A model generated the notes under the pieces. That model was not told where the DNA came from and searched no databases. It saw nothing but the letters and a program-made list of their open reading frames with translations. Shown here piece after piece: positions 42,817 through 52,241 of a DNA stretch of 64,000 nucleotides (position 1 is its first letter; each line of letters opens with the position of its first letter). The position numbers were made by a program, and so were the translations under genes. Origin of the DNA: Rhodohalobacter sp. 614A (GTDB lineage Bacteria > Bacteroidota > Rhodothermia > Balneolales > Balneolaceae); contig NZ_JAKEDS010000001.1 of NCBI RefSeq assembly GCF_021462415.1, positions 1,770,273 through 1,834,272 on the forward strand, written 5' to 3'.

Positions 42817-43626
42817 TCACTTCGCCTGAACACTGTATTCAAAGACAACTTCAGGCAGCGTTTCTTCACCAATCGTAAGTTCAACCGAGGTGGTCCAGAC
42901 TCCACTCATGCTATAGTTGATATCTCCCTCATAAAAACCATTTCCGGTGGCGACTGGAGGCGTGAAATCAGTGGAATGCCCCGATCCGCCTCCCATATCC
43001 ATATAGGGGTAAACAACCATTTCTGCGTCCGAAACGGAAGGAAAATCCATCATGGTGTTTCGGGTGTGGACCAAGAATGTGAGATCGTTATTTCCGCTGA
43101 CCGGTTTTTCCGGTGCATACCACGTGATAAAATAGATGCGATCCTGGCTGTCTCTAACACTTGTGAGCCTCCATGAAGAAGCCACATCAATAGGGATATT
43201 TCCGGATATGGTTTCACCGGTTTGAGTCTCAAGTTCAAACTCAACAAACCAGCTTCCCATTTCTCCGCCCGGCATAATGAAGACAGCCATATTTTGCATG
43301 TACTGGTCATCTTCCTGCGAAGTGGTGGGCTGATCAAAAGGGGTAGAGTGCATCATTTCGCCCATATCCATCATTGGGGAAATGCTGAAAGATTGCGGAT
43401 GAACAACCTCGCCATCTTGCTCAATTTTCCAATAAAGATCATTTGCCCCGGTTTCGAGTGCTTTTTCTGCGAATAGCGAAATTTTATAACCATCCACAGT
43501 AACGGAGTTGACAGGAAGTAAATTCAGGTCGGAATCAGAATCATTTGAAGTGGTGTTACAAGAAACGGCGGCAAACACCAAAGCCGCCACGGCCGCAATA
43601 CGGCCAAAGCTTTTAAGCGTAATCAT
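42817..43626 (-). CDS. Met-rich lipoprotein of the copper-type locus
   Basis: A 269-aa lipoprotein (lipobox AVSC, Cys23). The mature protein seems to hold two beta-sandwich repeats resembling FixH/YtkA-like domains, about 36-140 and 150-265. A Met/His patch, MMDMGEMMH at 85-93, and a second, YPYMDMGGGSGH later, sit at similar places in each repeat; such patches bind Cu(I) in periplasmic copper carriers. It is 110 bp upstream of the TonB receptor and co-directional, so it may accept metal after import. The family name is uncertain; the repeat and metal patch are visible. Confidence 0.75.
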   Translation of the reverse strand: MITLKSFGRIAAVAALVFAAVSCNTTSNDSDSDLNLLPVNSVTVDGYKISLFAEKALETGANDLYWKIEQDGEVVHPQSFSISPMMDMGEMMHSTPFDQPTTSQEDDQYMQNMAVFIMPGGEMGSWFVEFELETQTGETISGNIPIDVASSWRLTSVRDSQDRIYFITWYAPEKPVSGNNDLTFLVHTRNTMMDFPSVSDAEMVVYPYMDMGGGSGHSTDFTPPVATGNGFYEGDINYSMSGVWTTSVELTIGEETLPEVVFEYSVQAK

Positions 43627-43718
43627 AGTTAAATACCTTTTTAAGTTTTTTGAAATAGAACAGAATCATCCTGTAAAAACAGGTTATTCTGAATACATAT
43701 GAAGAGACGGGTATTTGC

Positions 43719-44195
43719 CTATGCGCGGGGAGGTTTCAACAATTCATCCGCAATACCGGAAGGAAGAGAGGGTTCGCGAAGAATTTCAAGCCGGTCGGTT
43801 TTGTAGGAATAGATCAACGGAGTATCCGTCATATAAACGGCGTTCAATTTGTTGAATTCAATCAGAACGGTCGGGATGCTTTGTGCCTGGTTATGATTGG
43901 CTGAGAAATAACAAAAACCGGCTTCTTCGTGAGGAGAAGGTTCATGATGGGACTCAGCCATATTGTTGTCATGGCTGTGATTCATATGCTGCAATTCCGG
44001 GTGATGGCAGGTACAGATTTTTTGACCTTTCTCCACGTTGCATGAACAAAAAGTGATTTCACAAAAATGGCCGTCTTTTTGCGTGTGGAGATGATTCACC
44101 ACCAAACCTGAAACCAGTGTGCCGGCAAAGTTCCAGCAAAGCAACACGATCGTGAGGATGCTGATAATTCTTTGATATGTTGAGGGGGAATGCAA
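43719..44195 (-). CDS. His/Cys-rich small membrane-anchored protein
   Basis: A 158-aa protein with one N-terminal hydrophobic segment (about 10-33) followed by a metal-ligand-rich stretch: Cys45, 50, 52, 61 and 63, the histidines 64, 65, 70, 73, 75, 83, 84 and 89, and Cys95. The C-terminal third is ordinary and ends LLKPPRA. It may be a periplasmic metal-binding or sensing protein. It begins the minus-strand run that continues into the Met-rich lipoprotein (92 bp) and the receptor. No known family is recognised. Confidence 0.7.
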   Translation of the reverse strand: MHSPSTYQRIISILTIVLLCWNFAGTLVSGLVVNHLHTQKDGHFCEITFCSCNVEKGQKICTCHHPELQHMNHSHDNNMAESHHEPSPHEEAGFCYFSANHNQAQSIPTVLIEFNKLNAVYMTDTPLIYSYKTDRLEILREPSLPSGIADELLKPPRA

Positions 44196-44379
44196 TTCCT
44201 CGGGGACGCTGATAAACGGGGTTATTATTTAGACGGAGTAAAAATAACACATTTTAAACTCTGTTGTTGAGGAAAATAACAGATGTAACCCGGTTTGAAT
44301 GGGAAATATTGGTTAAAGAAAGTAAAAGCTTTTTATGTGAATATATTTCAGGCAGTTGAATGCTGTTTATTCTATATCG

Positions 44380-45018
44380 TCAGGAACGAGGCGAGAGTAA
44401 TTTATGGATCAGTTCACTGGTGGCAGCCTCATAAAACTCCCGGTCGCTTTGGCGAATAACCGTATATTCTTCTTCCTCAACCAAAGCTGTTGATGCTCCT
44501 TCCCAAACTACATTTCCGTTGGTGGCATCCCACAGCAGGCCGTAAATCCGCACATTTTTCTCCCTGGTGGTGTATACATCTCCGTCATAATCACTTTCTG
44601 TATCTGTTGCGCTGTTCAGAGAACCAATCTGGATTTTTAATAAATACCGCGCTTCGATCGCCTCACCGATTTTCTTCATTTGAGAATTGTCAATCATCCC
44701 GCTGCTGTGATAATTATTGATCATTTCCTGGTAATCGCGAACCAGTCCCCGGTTGTTTAGTTGATTGGAAACCTGGCGACTCCCCGCATACCTGCTGAAT
44801 TGATAACTTCGCAAAACGCTATCTGCCGCCATCGAAACCACGCTGTTAAAAGTTTGATTGGCCCCGGTAATGGGCAACAGTGCGATGCCATCCGTGCTGA
44901 TGGATTCTGTTGTGAGTGATCTTTCACGGTATTGCTCTTCGGATGCTGTGTACATCGTAGCCGTACAACCGGACAGAAAAAGAAGCAACAGGGCGAAAGA
45001 GCAGAACATTTTTTTCAT
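44380..45018 (-). CDS. Lipoprotein of unknown function (GNA1162/CsgG-like features)
   Basis: A 212-aa lipoprotein with lipobox FLSGC (Cys18). The mature protein has an alpha/beta pattern reminiscent of the CsgG/GNA1162-type fold: GIALLPITGANQTFNSVV, then DNSQMKKIGEAIEARYLLKIQIGSL, and a late VRIYGLLWDATNGNVVWEGAST. Such proteins associate with outer-membrane assemblies. The assignment is by pattern only. It lies at the left edge of the AT-rich island. Confidence 0.65.
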   Translation of the reverse strand: MKKMFCSFALLLLFLSGCTATMYTASEEQYRERSLTTESISTDGIALLPITGANQTFNSVVSMAADSVLRSYQFSRYAGSRQVSNQLNNRGLVRDYQEMINNYHSSGMIDNSQMKKIGEAIEARYLLKIQIGSLNSATDTESDYDGDVYTTREKNVRIYGLLWDATNGNVVWEGASTALVEEEEYTVIRQSDREFYEAATSELIHKLLSPRS

Positions 45019-45231
45019 GATGATTAATCTGGTTTATGATTGAATCCATTCAATCTAATTTCTCTGGAAAGGAGTGGATTATCAATCACATTTTCGTGTG
45101 AGGGTTGTATATAACTTCAAGAATTACTGAACTCTTAATTCTATTATTATCATCTTTAGTTAAAGAATTATAATATTCAAAACTATTTTCTGATGAGTAA
45201 ATTGATATATAATATTACTCAAAAGATATAG

Positions 45232-46437
45232 ATGGTATTCTACCTACGACACTTACAAGTAAATTTTAAAATTATTTGGCGGAATTTTTTAAAGACCCTA
45301 AAGAGAATAGTTAATTGGTCTATTTACCATAAAGGTTACAAAAAACTATTATTGGTAGTTTTTCTTGTGTTAATTATAGCTCTTTATAACTCTTTCATAG
45401 AGGATATACAAAGTGCGATAGTGAATGATCTATCTTTTCTATTTTGGGATATCAAGAATTTAGAAATATTTCATGTCCTACTTTTATACCTCTTTCTTTT
45501 CCTTTTCTTTTTAATATTCGGTAATCGGTGCCATTCATATATAAAAAGACTTTTCAAATCATTCAGGATTTTCGGTACTATTTTTCAACACTATTTAGTA
45601 TTTGGATCGCTAGTTATTTTCATTTCAAGTTTATTATTAAGTACAGATACGTACCAATCTTATTATTTTTTTAGAAGTGACGTGGTACTAGCAACAATTC
45701 TGATAGTGCTTTTAGCCACTCCAATTTCGGTCTATTTATCAAGAAAAGAAGAAAAATTAAGAAGGGATAAATTCTATTCTGAGAAAAATTATATTGAAAA
45801 ATTTCCTATTCAAAAATCCATTCAAGATAAGATTGGGTTTGAAGGACAGGTGTCAATAATTTTTTCTGATATAATTTCTTATGATCATCGATTTAAAGCA
45901 CAATCATATTTATTGCTAGGAGAATGGGGGAGCGGTAAAACTTCTTTGTTAAATTTACTGAGAGAAAAAATTATAAACTCGGAGAAAGATCGAGAGGGAA
46001 GAAATTTTAATACACTTGAGACTATATATTTTGACGTTTCCCAATTTGAGGATACCAATATTTTATACTTACACTTTTATAATAATATAATCGAAGAGTT
46101 AAGTGAGCGATTTATTATACCAGTTTTTGATCGGTATAAGATCATGCAAAGTATCGTGGGAGCATTTGGAAAAAATAATTACTTGAATTCACTCATCAGT
46201 TATTTTCTGAGTAAGCAAAGTCCAGGAAAAAATTTAAAGAAAATCTCAAGGTGGTTATATAGCCTAAACCTAACCTTCGTTGTTCAGATAGATGAAATAG
46301 ATAGATTAAAGGAACAGGAGATTAATGGAGTTTTTAAATTGATAAGGCTTGTAAAAAGCAATATGAGTAATATTGTTTTAGTCAGTGCAACTACTAATAA
46401 GGTTTTATATGATCAGTTATCAGAATTAAATAAATAG
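45232..46437 (+). CDS. KAP-family P-loop NTPase, N-terminal piece
   Basis: A 401-aa N-terminal part of a KAP NTPase. Four transmembrane segments (about 38-56, 81-98, 121-138, 150-170) precede Walker A GEWGSGKT (230-237) and Walker B VVQIDEIDRL (350-359), then a sensor-like LVSATTNKVLYDQLSE. The frame stops at TAG 46435-46437 just where the next part of the KAP domain (FDKVYQVPSI) should follow; that part is in the next ORF. KAP proteins include PifA of F plasmid, which blocks phage T7, so a defence role is possible. The DNA is extremely AT-rich compared with flanks (13 of 60 G+C in 46621-46680, against 29 of 60 in 48481-48540), a sign of transfer. Confidence 0.8.
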   Translation: MVFYLRHLQVNFKIIWRNFLKTLKRIVNWSIYHKGYKKLLLVVFLVLIIALYNSFIEDIQSAIVNDLSFLFWDIKNLEIFHVLLLYLFLFLFFLIFGNRCHSYIKRLFKSFRIFGTIFQHYLVFGSLVIFISSLLLSTDTYQSYYFFRSDVVLATILIVLLATPISVYLSRKEEKLRRDKFYSEKNYIEKFPIQKSIQDKIGFEGQVSIIFSDIISYDHRFKAQSYLLLGEWGSGKTSLLNLLREKIINSEKDREGRNFNTLETIYFDVSQFEDTNILYLHFYNNIIEELSERFIIPVFDRYKIMQSIVGAFGKNNYLNSLISYFLSKQSPGKNLKKISRWLYSLNLTFVVQIDEIDRLKEQEINGVFKLIRLVKSNMSNIVLVSATTNKVLYDQLSELNK

Positions 46438-46445
46438 AGTGAATA

Positions 46446-47954
46446 ATGGATCAGTTTAATAGTTTTATTGGAAAGTATTTTGACAAGGTTTATCAGGTTC
46501 CATCTATATCAAATGAAAAATTAAAAGAACTTTTTTGGGATTTGATTAATGAAGTAATAGAAGAATTTCAGAGTAGTTATGATCAAAAAAGTATTAAAGA
46601 AGAACTAAATCAAGATATCAAAACCATATTTAAACACTATCAAACTTATGTAACAAATTTTCGAAATTTTAAAAGCTTTGCACAAATATTAAAATCAAAT
46701 TTTAAAAAACTGAAGAGAGATCTATACACCCCTGATTTAATACTTATGTCATTGATTGAAGCTATGGATTTTAAATTGTTTAGTTTAATCAAAAACAATG
46801 GCAGCTTTTTTATTTGTGATGGATTGATATCAACAAGAGAACATCTTTATTTAAAAGGAATTTATCATGAAAAGCGCATTTTTTTAGAGGGGGTAAATAA
46901 AACCTACGGTAGTAAAAGGCTTGTAATACTCTATGATCTCTTTCCACTCCTTAAGCTCGTGATGGAATCCAGTTTTGACGAAAACTATAATGAAGAATCT
47001 TTTAGACGAAATAGATTACCAATATTAGAGGAGATTGAACAAAAGCAAAAAATTTCTCATCCGCTAATTTTTCCTTTGTATTTCTATTCAGCTTCTAGTG
47101 ATAAAGTTATTCAACAATTAGCGAGTAAAAATTTTAAAGAGGATATTTTAAAAGCAGCGAAGGATGCTAAATCAATAAAGGATATATGTGATAAATTAAA
47201 GGAACTTTTTCCAAAAGAAGACTCTTTTGAAGGATATCGTAGACTTTCATTGAATTGGGTTCACAGAATAATAAGAAATGAGGGGTTATTAATTGCTAAA
47301 AATATTTTAATAGCCATATCTTGGTTGGCTAAGGATCTTAAAAATGATGCTGGAGCATTTTATTTATCTGAAAAAAGAGAAGCTGCTTATTTAATTGCGA
47401 CATATTTAAGTCGGAAAAAAGATGATTATGAACTTTTAATAGAGTTACAGGGGGATAAATCATCGGATGAATTTGCTACAACAGTTATTTATCAGATTAT
47501 GGATGAAGACAATGCACAAGAATATTTTCATTTCGATGAAAATATTAAAGGTACCATATGTTTTCATTATCTATTGAGAATTAAGCGCAGGCTGGAAAAG
47601 AAGGATAGCATATTTAATCAAGATATATTTGACGACTACAAACAATCAATCTGGAGGTGGATGGATGCTGAGGCATTTCTTTTAAAAAATGAGGAGAAGA
47701 ATCCATTGGATTTCAGTCTAAGAGATTATTTAACAAGGGAACTAAAAGAATCAATCAACTACCTGGACTTATTTTTAGATATGGTGGTTACCACCGACTA
47801 TGGTCGAAAATTACAAGTACATCTCGACACTTTAAAACAGTTAATGACTGAAGATGAGTTTAAAAAGGTGTTATTTTATTTTAGAAGAAAAAATGAGTTG
47901 AAAAATCTAAGCCAAAAAAACTATTTAGCCATCCATAATTCATTATTTTCATAA
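46446..47954 (+). CDS. KAP-family P-loop NTPase, C-terminal piece
   Basis: A 502-aa ORF, 8 bp after the preceding stop and in a different frame, that continues the KAP fold. IGKYFDKVYQVPSISNEKLKELF corresponds to the segment after the sensor helix in intact KAP proteins (shown here as FDKVYQVPSI), and YVTNFRNFKSFAQILKS to the arginine-finger-like 'LRN-K-F' region. The rest, about 380 residues, is helical, charged and unrecognised. It has no N-terminal signal or P-loop of its own. Either a frameshift plus stop killed one gene, or the two are translated separately with reinitiation at ATG 46446. A single-base indel alone does not join them, because TGA at 46440-46442 blocks this frame too. Confidence 0.75.
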   Translation: MDQFNSFIGKYFDKVYQVPSISNEKLKELFWDLINEVIEEFQSSYDQKSIKEELNQDIKTIFKHYQTYVTNFRNFKSFAQILKSNFKKLKRDLYTPDLILMSLIEAMDFKLFSLIKNNGSFFICDGLISTREHLYLKGIYHEKRIFLEGVNKTYGSKRLVILYDLFPLLKLVMESSFDENYNEESFRRNRLPILEEIEQKQKISHPLIFPLYFYSASSDKVIQQLASKNFKEDILKAAKDAKSIKDICDKLKELFPKEDSFEGYRRLSLNWVHRIIRNEGLLIAKNILIAISWLAKDLKNDAGAFYLSEKREAAYLIATYLSRKKDDYELLIELQGDKSSDEFATTVIYQIMDEDNAQEYFHFDENIKGTICFHYLLRIKRRLEKKDSIFNQDIFDDYKQSIWRWMDAEAFLLKNEEKNPLDFSLRDYLTRELKESINYLDLFLDMVVTTDYGRKLQVHLDTLKQLMTEDEFKKVLFYFRRKNELKNLSQKNYLAIHNSLFS

Positions 47955-48184
47955 ACATTTTTTTCTAACCAATCACCTCTCTACAAAATCAAACAATCCC
48001 TGAACTAAAGATGCAACCAGAGCTTAGGGAACCATATCTTATAAATAGATAAACAGGAAAGAACTGTTTGCCCCATTTCAACAAAATTGAAACGTTGCCG
48101 GATACGGTTGTTCTTTTTATTTCAAAAAAATGATTTTCTATCTTGAACCTCCCTGCTGAATAATATTAAGAATAAATATCCGGA

Positions 48185-49363
48185 ATGAGGACGCTACTGT
48201 TTTGTGCGCTTTTTTATGCATTGTTGCTATGCGGGTGCCGGAATACGAACTCAGGAGATATCCCCAAACATGTCCGGGAACTGCCAAACGTGACGATTTT
48301 TCCGAAAAACACCGCAGCGAAGAGCTCAATAAAGTTGAACCGGGAGATGGTGTTTAGCGACTCACTTTTGCTGGATGAAATTCCCTCTGTAGCTGTTGAT
48401 GATTCCGGCAATGTCTTTTTCGCGGGGAAATCGTGGGAGAGAAGAGTGATACATCTTTTCGGGCCGGATGGTATCTATCGCCGATCCATCGGGAATTATG
48501 GCGAAGGTGAAGGAGAATTCCTGGAAATCAGCGGTATTCAGTTGCGCAATGATAGTCTGTATGTTTTTGATGACGAACTTGAGCGAGCTACCGTTTTTTC
48601 ATCTGAAGATGGTACGCTTTTAGAAGCCTTCAATCTTAGGCCCGGGAAAATCAACGCGGCAGAAGAGTCAGGTGAAATAAGGTGGAAGCCGGTGTGGGCA
48701 CGAGAAGACGGAACTTTTCTTGTGCAACGAAAAGAGGAGAAGAATCCTGCATATTATCCCAACCGCTTTCTAAGATATTTCACTATCAACCGGGCCGGCG
48801 ACATCATTTCAGAAAAGCTTCTTGAGCAGAAGGATACAAAATTTCTTGTGGGAAACTACGCCGGGCGTCCTGCTCCGTTTACGCTCGATATACCGGAACG
48901 CTCCCTGTTGGCGATGTCCAATGATCATGAGCTCTATTCAGCATGGACCGGTGAATTTTTGATAAAAGTGTTTGATGCCGATGGAAATTATCTGCGGGCG
49001 TATTATCATCCCTTCAATCGGACTAAACTGAATCCTGAAGAGGTTATTCACCCGCGTTACAGCCATAACGTACAGCTCAGACGCATCAGAGAAACAACGG
49101 AATATCCGGAGGAGTGGCCGGCACTTTATTCCCTGCGGGTTGATGACAAAAGCAGGATTTGGGTTTCAACGGTTATTGATGACGACGATCACTTTGAATG
49201 GTGGGTAATTGACTCAAATTCCGTTTTTGCAAGATTCAAATGGCCGAAAGAGAAGCCTGTTCAGTTCATCAAAGATGATTTTGTTTATACCGTTGAAACA
49301 AATTCCGGAGGTTTTAAAGAGGTGGTTCGTTACCGGATTGAAGGAATTTCCGATTTGTATTAA
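48185..49363 (+). CDS. 6-bladed beta-propeller lipoprotein
   Basis: A 392-aa lipoprotein (lipobox LLCGC, Cys18) with NHL/6-bladed beta-propeller repeats common in Bacteroidota: DEIPSVAVDDSGNVFFAG, VIHLFGPDGIYRRSIGNYGEGEGEF (read in parts), LRNDSLYVFDDELERATVFS, IKVFDADGNYLRAYYHPF and LRVDDKSRIWVST. Such proteins are often surface or periplasmic binding proteins of unknown ligand. Its GC is like the rest of the window, so it marks the right edge of the AT-rich island. Confidence 0.85.
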   Translation: MRTLLFCALFYALLLCGCRNTNSGDIPKHVRELPNVTIFPKNTAAKSSIKLNREMVFSDSLLLDEIPSVAVDDSGNVFFAGKSWERRVIHLFGPDGIYRRSIGNYGEGEGEFLEISGIQLRNDSLYVFDDELERATVFSSEDGTLLEAFNLRPGKINAAEESGEIRWKPVWAREDGTFLVQRKEEKNPAYYPNRFLRYFTINRAGDIISEKLLEQKDTKFLVGNYAGRPAPFTLDIPERSLLAMSNDHELYSAWTGEFLIKVFDADGNYLRAYYHPFNRTKLNPEEVIHPRYSHNVQLRRIRETTEYPEEWPALYSLRVDDKSRIWVSTVIDDDDHFEWWVIDSNSVFARFKWPKEKPVQFIKDDFVYTVETNSGGFKEVVRYRIEGISDLY

Positions 49364-49370
49364 TGTTCGG

Positions 49371-49405
49371 AGATTGCCGCGCTCGTTTTACTCGTTCTCA
49401 ATGAC
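49371..49405. repeat. Palindromic intergenic repeat (GTCATTGCGAG family, inverted)
   Basis: Read on the minus strand, it runs from GTCATTGAGAACGAG to GCGCGGCAATCT, matching the copy at 31007-31033 with an insertion. It lies just after the beta-propeller gene. Confidence 0.55.
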
Positions 49406-49636
49406 AGAGGAAGATCTCTTTAGAAGCAGAACGGTAAGCCAGAAATTTGTTGATGTTGTATCAACTATTTTTACAATTTTCCTCACATTTTCTAAAACCG
49501 ACAGTTGTAAATCCGGCTTATTTTTCAACTGAATAAGAATTCGGATTATTTTATCTTTTTTTATAAATAACTACCCACTTTTTCTTCAATTCCATATCTT
49601 TATTTAGATTTATTTCAAATAGAAAAAAGACACTCA

Positions 49637-49855
49637 ATGCTTCCGCTAACCATTACAAAACCCGGCGAAAACGTAAATATTTGCAGTCTTACCTGTAGTT
49701 TTGACGAAGCAAAAAGATTGCGTGAAATGGGTTGCGTAGAGGGATCCAGTGCAGTTATCATCTCCAATCAATCCAATGTAATTTTGCAGGTGGGAGATAC
49801 GCGTCTTGCGATAAACGGAAATTTGGCACGAACAATTTTGGTGAGTCCGGAATAA
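49637..49855 (+). CDS. feoA: FeoA domain protein (first copy)
   Basis: A 72-aa SH3-like FeoA protein, a small cytoplasmic accessory of the ferrous iron transporter. Typical features are AKRLREMGCVEGSSAVIISN and VGDTRLAINGNLARTILVSP. Start ATG 49637 is preceded by an A-rich leader. It begins the feoA-feoA-feoB run, with 8 bp before the second copy. Confidence 0.9.
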   Translation: MLPLTITKPGENVNICSLTCSFDEAKRLREMGCVEGSSAVIISNQSNVILQVGDTRLAINGNLARTILVSPE

Positions 49856-49863
49856 GTGAAGTG

Positions 49864-50079
49864 ATGAAAAAATTATCTGATCTTAAGAACGCAGGTGTAA
49901 CAACCATCAGAAATGTGAAGGGTCCTGAAATGCTGCGATTACTTGAAATGGGGTTAACCCCGGGCTCAAAAGTAGAAGTTGTTCGGGCAGCACCGCTGGG
50001 CTTTCCAATCGAAGTAAAAATTCGCGGGTATCTGCTTTCTCTTCGAAAATCGGAAGCGGAGTGCATAGAAATTGAATAG
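49864..50079 (+). CDS. feoA: FeoA domain protein (second copy)
   Basis: A 71-aa second FeoA-type SH3 protein: SDLKNAGVTTIRNVKG, LLEMGLTPGSKVEVVRAAPLGFPIEVKIRGY (parts) and LSLRKSEAECIEIE. It is closer to the canonical FeoA than the first copy (PLGFPIEVKIRG matches the usual PLGDP-like segment). I choose ATG 49864; GTG 49861 is one codon earlier. It overlaps neither neighbour and is 11 bp before feoB, so translation is probably coupled. Confidence 0.92.
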   Translation: MKKLSDLKNAGVTTIRNVKGPEMLRLLEMGLTPGSKVEVVRAAPLGFPIEVKIRGYLLSLRKSEAECIEIE

Positions 50080-50090
50080 GAGTTTTAGAA

Positions 50091-52241
50091 GTGCAGAGAG
50101 AAACCACGATTGCGTTAGTTGGCAATCCAAATACGGGAAAATCTACTCTTTTTAACGCTTTAACGGGATTGAAACAGAAGATTGCCAACTATCCCGGTGT
50201 GACGGTTGAAAAGAAAGTGGGCCATGCCATTCTTAATGGAGAGAAGTACAGGATTATCGATCTCCCCGGAACCTACAGCCTGAACCCTAAACAAATTGAT
50301 GAACGCATTACCTACCAGGTTATAGCCGGAAAATATGAGCATGAGCCGGAGCCCGATCTTGTCGTAGTGATGGTGGATGCCAGCAATCTCGACCGGAATC
50401 TTTACCTGGCGACACAAGTAATGGATTTGGGGCTCCCGGTAATCGTGGCCTTGAGTATGATTGATGTGGCTGAAGACCGCGGAATCAAAGTAGATGCGAA
50501 CAGAATTTCGAAAGGGCTTGGAGTTCCTGTCATTCCAATGGTGGCGAAGGAGGAAAACGATGTACAACAGCTTCGAGAATATATCTCCTCCCATACGTTG
50601 GAATCGCCCGGAGTACTCCAATGGGAACCCGGTGAACCGTTGCGAAATGCAATTGAGATCATTATCGAAAAATGGATCAAACCTCATATGGACGTACCCG
50701 AACGGGCATGGACGATTGAAGCCCTCCGGTTTATAGGCGATGACCAGGCGATCAATTTAATTCCCGATATCGAGAGGCAGCATCAACTGCGCGAAATTGT
50801 TCAGGAAGCGCGAAAAATTCTTGAGGATGCCGGAAAAAATTATGCCGCTGAAGAAGTTTTGAAACGGTATGATTTTATCGAAAAATGCACGGCAGGTTCT
50901 GTGCATAAATCGTCCGAAGAGAAAACCACGCTTTCAGACAAAATTGATGAATATGTAACCCATAAAGTGTTTGGGCCCGTCATTTTTGTGATGGTTCTGC
51001 TTTTGATGTTCCAGTCCATTTTTTCATGGGCTGAACCGTTTATGAACCTGATTGACCTGTTTTTTATTGAAATGGGAAACTGGATGGCGTCAAATCTTCC
51101 GGAGGGAATTTTGAATGATCTTTTGGTTGAAGGTGTAATTGCCGGGTTAGGGGGTGTTGTAATCTTTCTGCCCCAAATCATGTTTCTGTTCTTCTTTATT
51201 TCCATTCTTGAAGGAACCGGCTATATGGCACGTGCGGCTTTTGTGATGGACGGATTTATGACACGAATTGGTTTACACGGCCGATCAGTGGTTCCGCTGA
51301 TGTCGGGCTTTGCCTGTGCAATTCCGGGAATTATGGCCGCCCGAACCATTGAAAACTGGCGGGACCGGATGATCACAATTATGGTGCTGCCATTTATGGC
51401 TTGTTCGGCAAGATTGCCTGTTTATGCATTGATGATTGCGGCATTCATACCGGCCACCAAATTCCTGGGAATTTTCACGCTCCAGGGAATTACGTTTTTT
51501 GGCCTTTATATTTTTGGAATCGTGATGGCCATTTTCGCCGCGCTCGTGATGAAACAATTCATCAAAACAGATACTCCTTCTCCTTTTATCATGGAACTGC
51601 CGAGCTATAAAATCCCAAAATGGTCAGGCGTTTTTCAGAATGTGTTCGATCGCGGAAAAGTGTTTGTTATGGAGGCAGGAAAAATTATTCTGGGGATTTC
51701 CATTGTTCTCTGGTTCCTTGCGTCGTTTCCCAAAACGGAACTTCCTGATTCGTTTACTGCAGAAAATTCTGTTGAAAATGTTGAGGACAATCCCGATCAA
51801 AGCGCACAAATGGAAGCTTCATACCGGCTGCAACAGAGTTATGCCGGTCAGTTCGGCCAGTTTATCGAGCCGGTGATTAAACCACTGGGTTTTGATTGGA
51901 AAATTGGCATTGGTTTGATTACATCATTTGCCGCCCGTGAGGTTATGGTAGGAACACTGAATACCATTTACAGTGTGCAGGATCAGGAGGATGCGGTCTC
52001 CCTGCAAAAGAAACTCCAGCGGGATGTGGATAGTGAAACCGGCGAGCCAATATACAATGTATGGACGGCCTTGTCTCTCATGGTTTTCTTTGCTCTGGCC
52101 ATGCAATGCATGAGTACGATAGCCATCGTAAGAAGAGAGACAAATTCCTGGAAATGGCCCGCCATAATGTTTACTTATATGACTGCCCTGGCATATATCT
52201 GTTCATTCGTTGTGTACCAAGCTGGAACAGCTTTTAGTTAA
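50091..52241 (+). CDS. feoB: Ferrous iron transporter FeoB
   Basis: A 716-aa Fe2+ importer. The N-terminal G-domain has G1 GNPNTGKST, the G2 region YPGVTVEKK and G3 DLPGTYSL; the G4 motif is SMIDVAE rather than NxxD, a notable variation. A helical GDI-like region follows, then the membrane domain with Gate motifs (VPLMSGFACAIPGIMAART; RAAFVMDGFMTRIGLHGRS read in part; GLITSFAAREVMVGTLNTIYS) and about 8-10 helices. It starts with GTG at 50091, the only in-frame start giving the G1 N-terminus. The last 8 bp overlap the convergent coiled-coil gene. Confidence 0.97.
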   Translation: MQRETTIALVGNPNTGKSTLFNALTGLKQKIANYPGVTVEKKVGHAILNGEKYRIIDLPGTYSLNPKQIDERITYQVIAGKYEHEPEPDLVVVMVDASNLDRNLYLATQVMDLGLPVIVALSMIDVAEDRGIKVDANRISKGLGVPVIPMVAKEENDVQQLREYISSHTLESPGVLQWEPGEPLRNAIEIIIEKWIKPHMDVPERAWTIEALRFIGDDQAINLIPDIERQHQLREIVQEARKILEDAGKNYAAEEVLKRYDFIEKCTAGSVHKSSEEKTTLSDKIDEYVTHKVFGPVIFVMVLLLMFQSIFSWAEPFMNLIDLFFIEMGNWMASNLPEGILNDLLVEGVIAGLGGVVIFLPQIMFLFFFISILEGTGYMARAAFVMDGFMTRIGLHGRSVVPLMSGFACAIPGIMAARTIENWRDRMITIMVLPFMACSARLPVYALMIAAFIPATKFLGIFTLQGITFFGLYIFGIVMAIFAALVMKQFIKTDTPSPFIMELPSYKIPKWSGVFQNVFDRGKVFVMEAGKIILGISIVLWFLASFPKTELPDSFTAENSVENVEDNPDQSAQMEASYRLQQSYAGQFGQFIEPVIKPLGFDWKIGIGLITSFAAREVMVGTLNTIYSVQDQEDAVSLQKKLQRDVDSETGEPIYNVWTALSLMVFFALAMQCMSTIAIVRRETNSWKWPAIMFTYMTALAYICSFVVYQAGTAFS

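Noticed and set aside
42707-42820. Extended N-terminus of the TonB receptor
   Set aside because: The open frame continues 38 codons upstream, but a proper signal peptide starts at the ATG at 42706 and the extension overlaps the preceding lipoprotein gene end.
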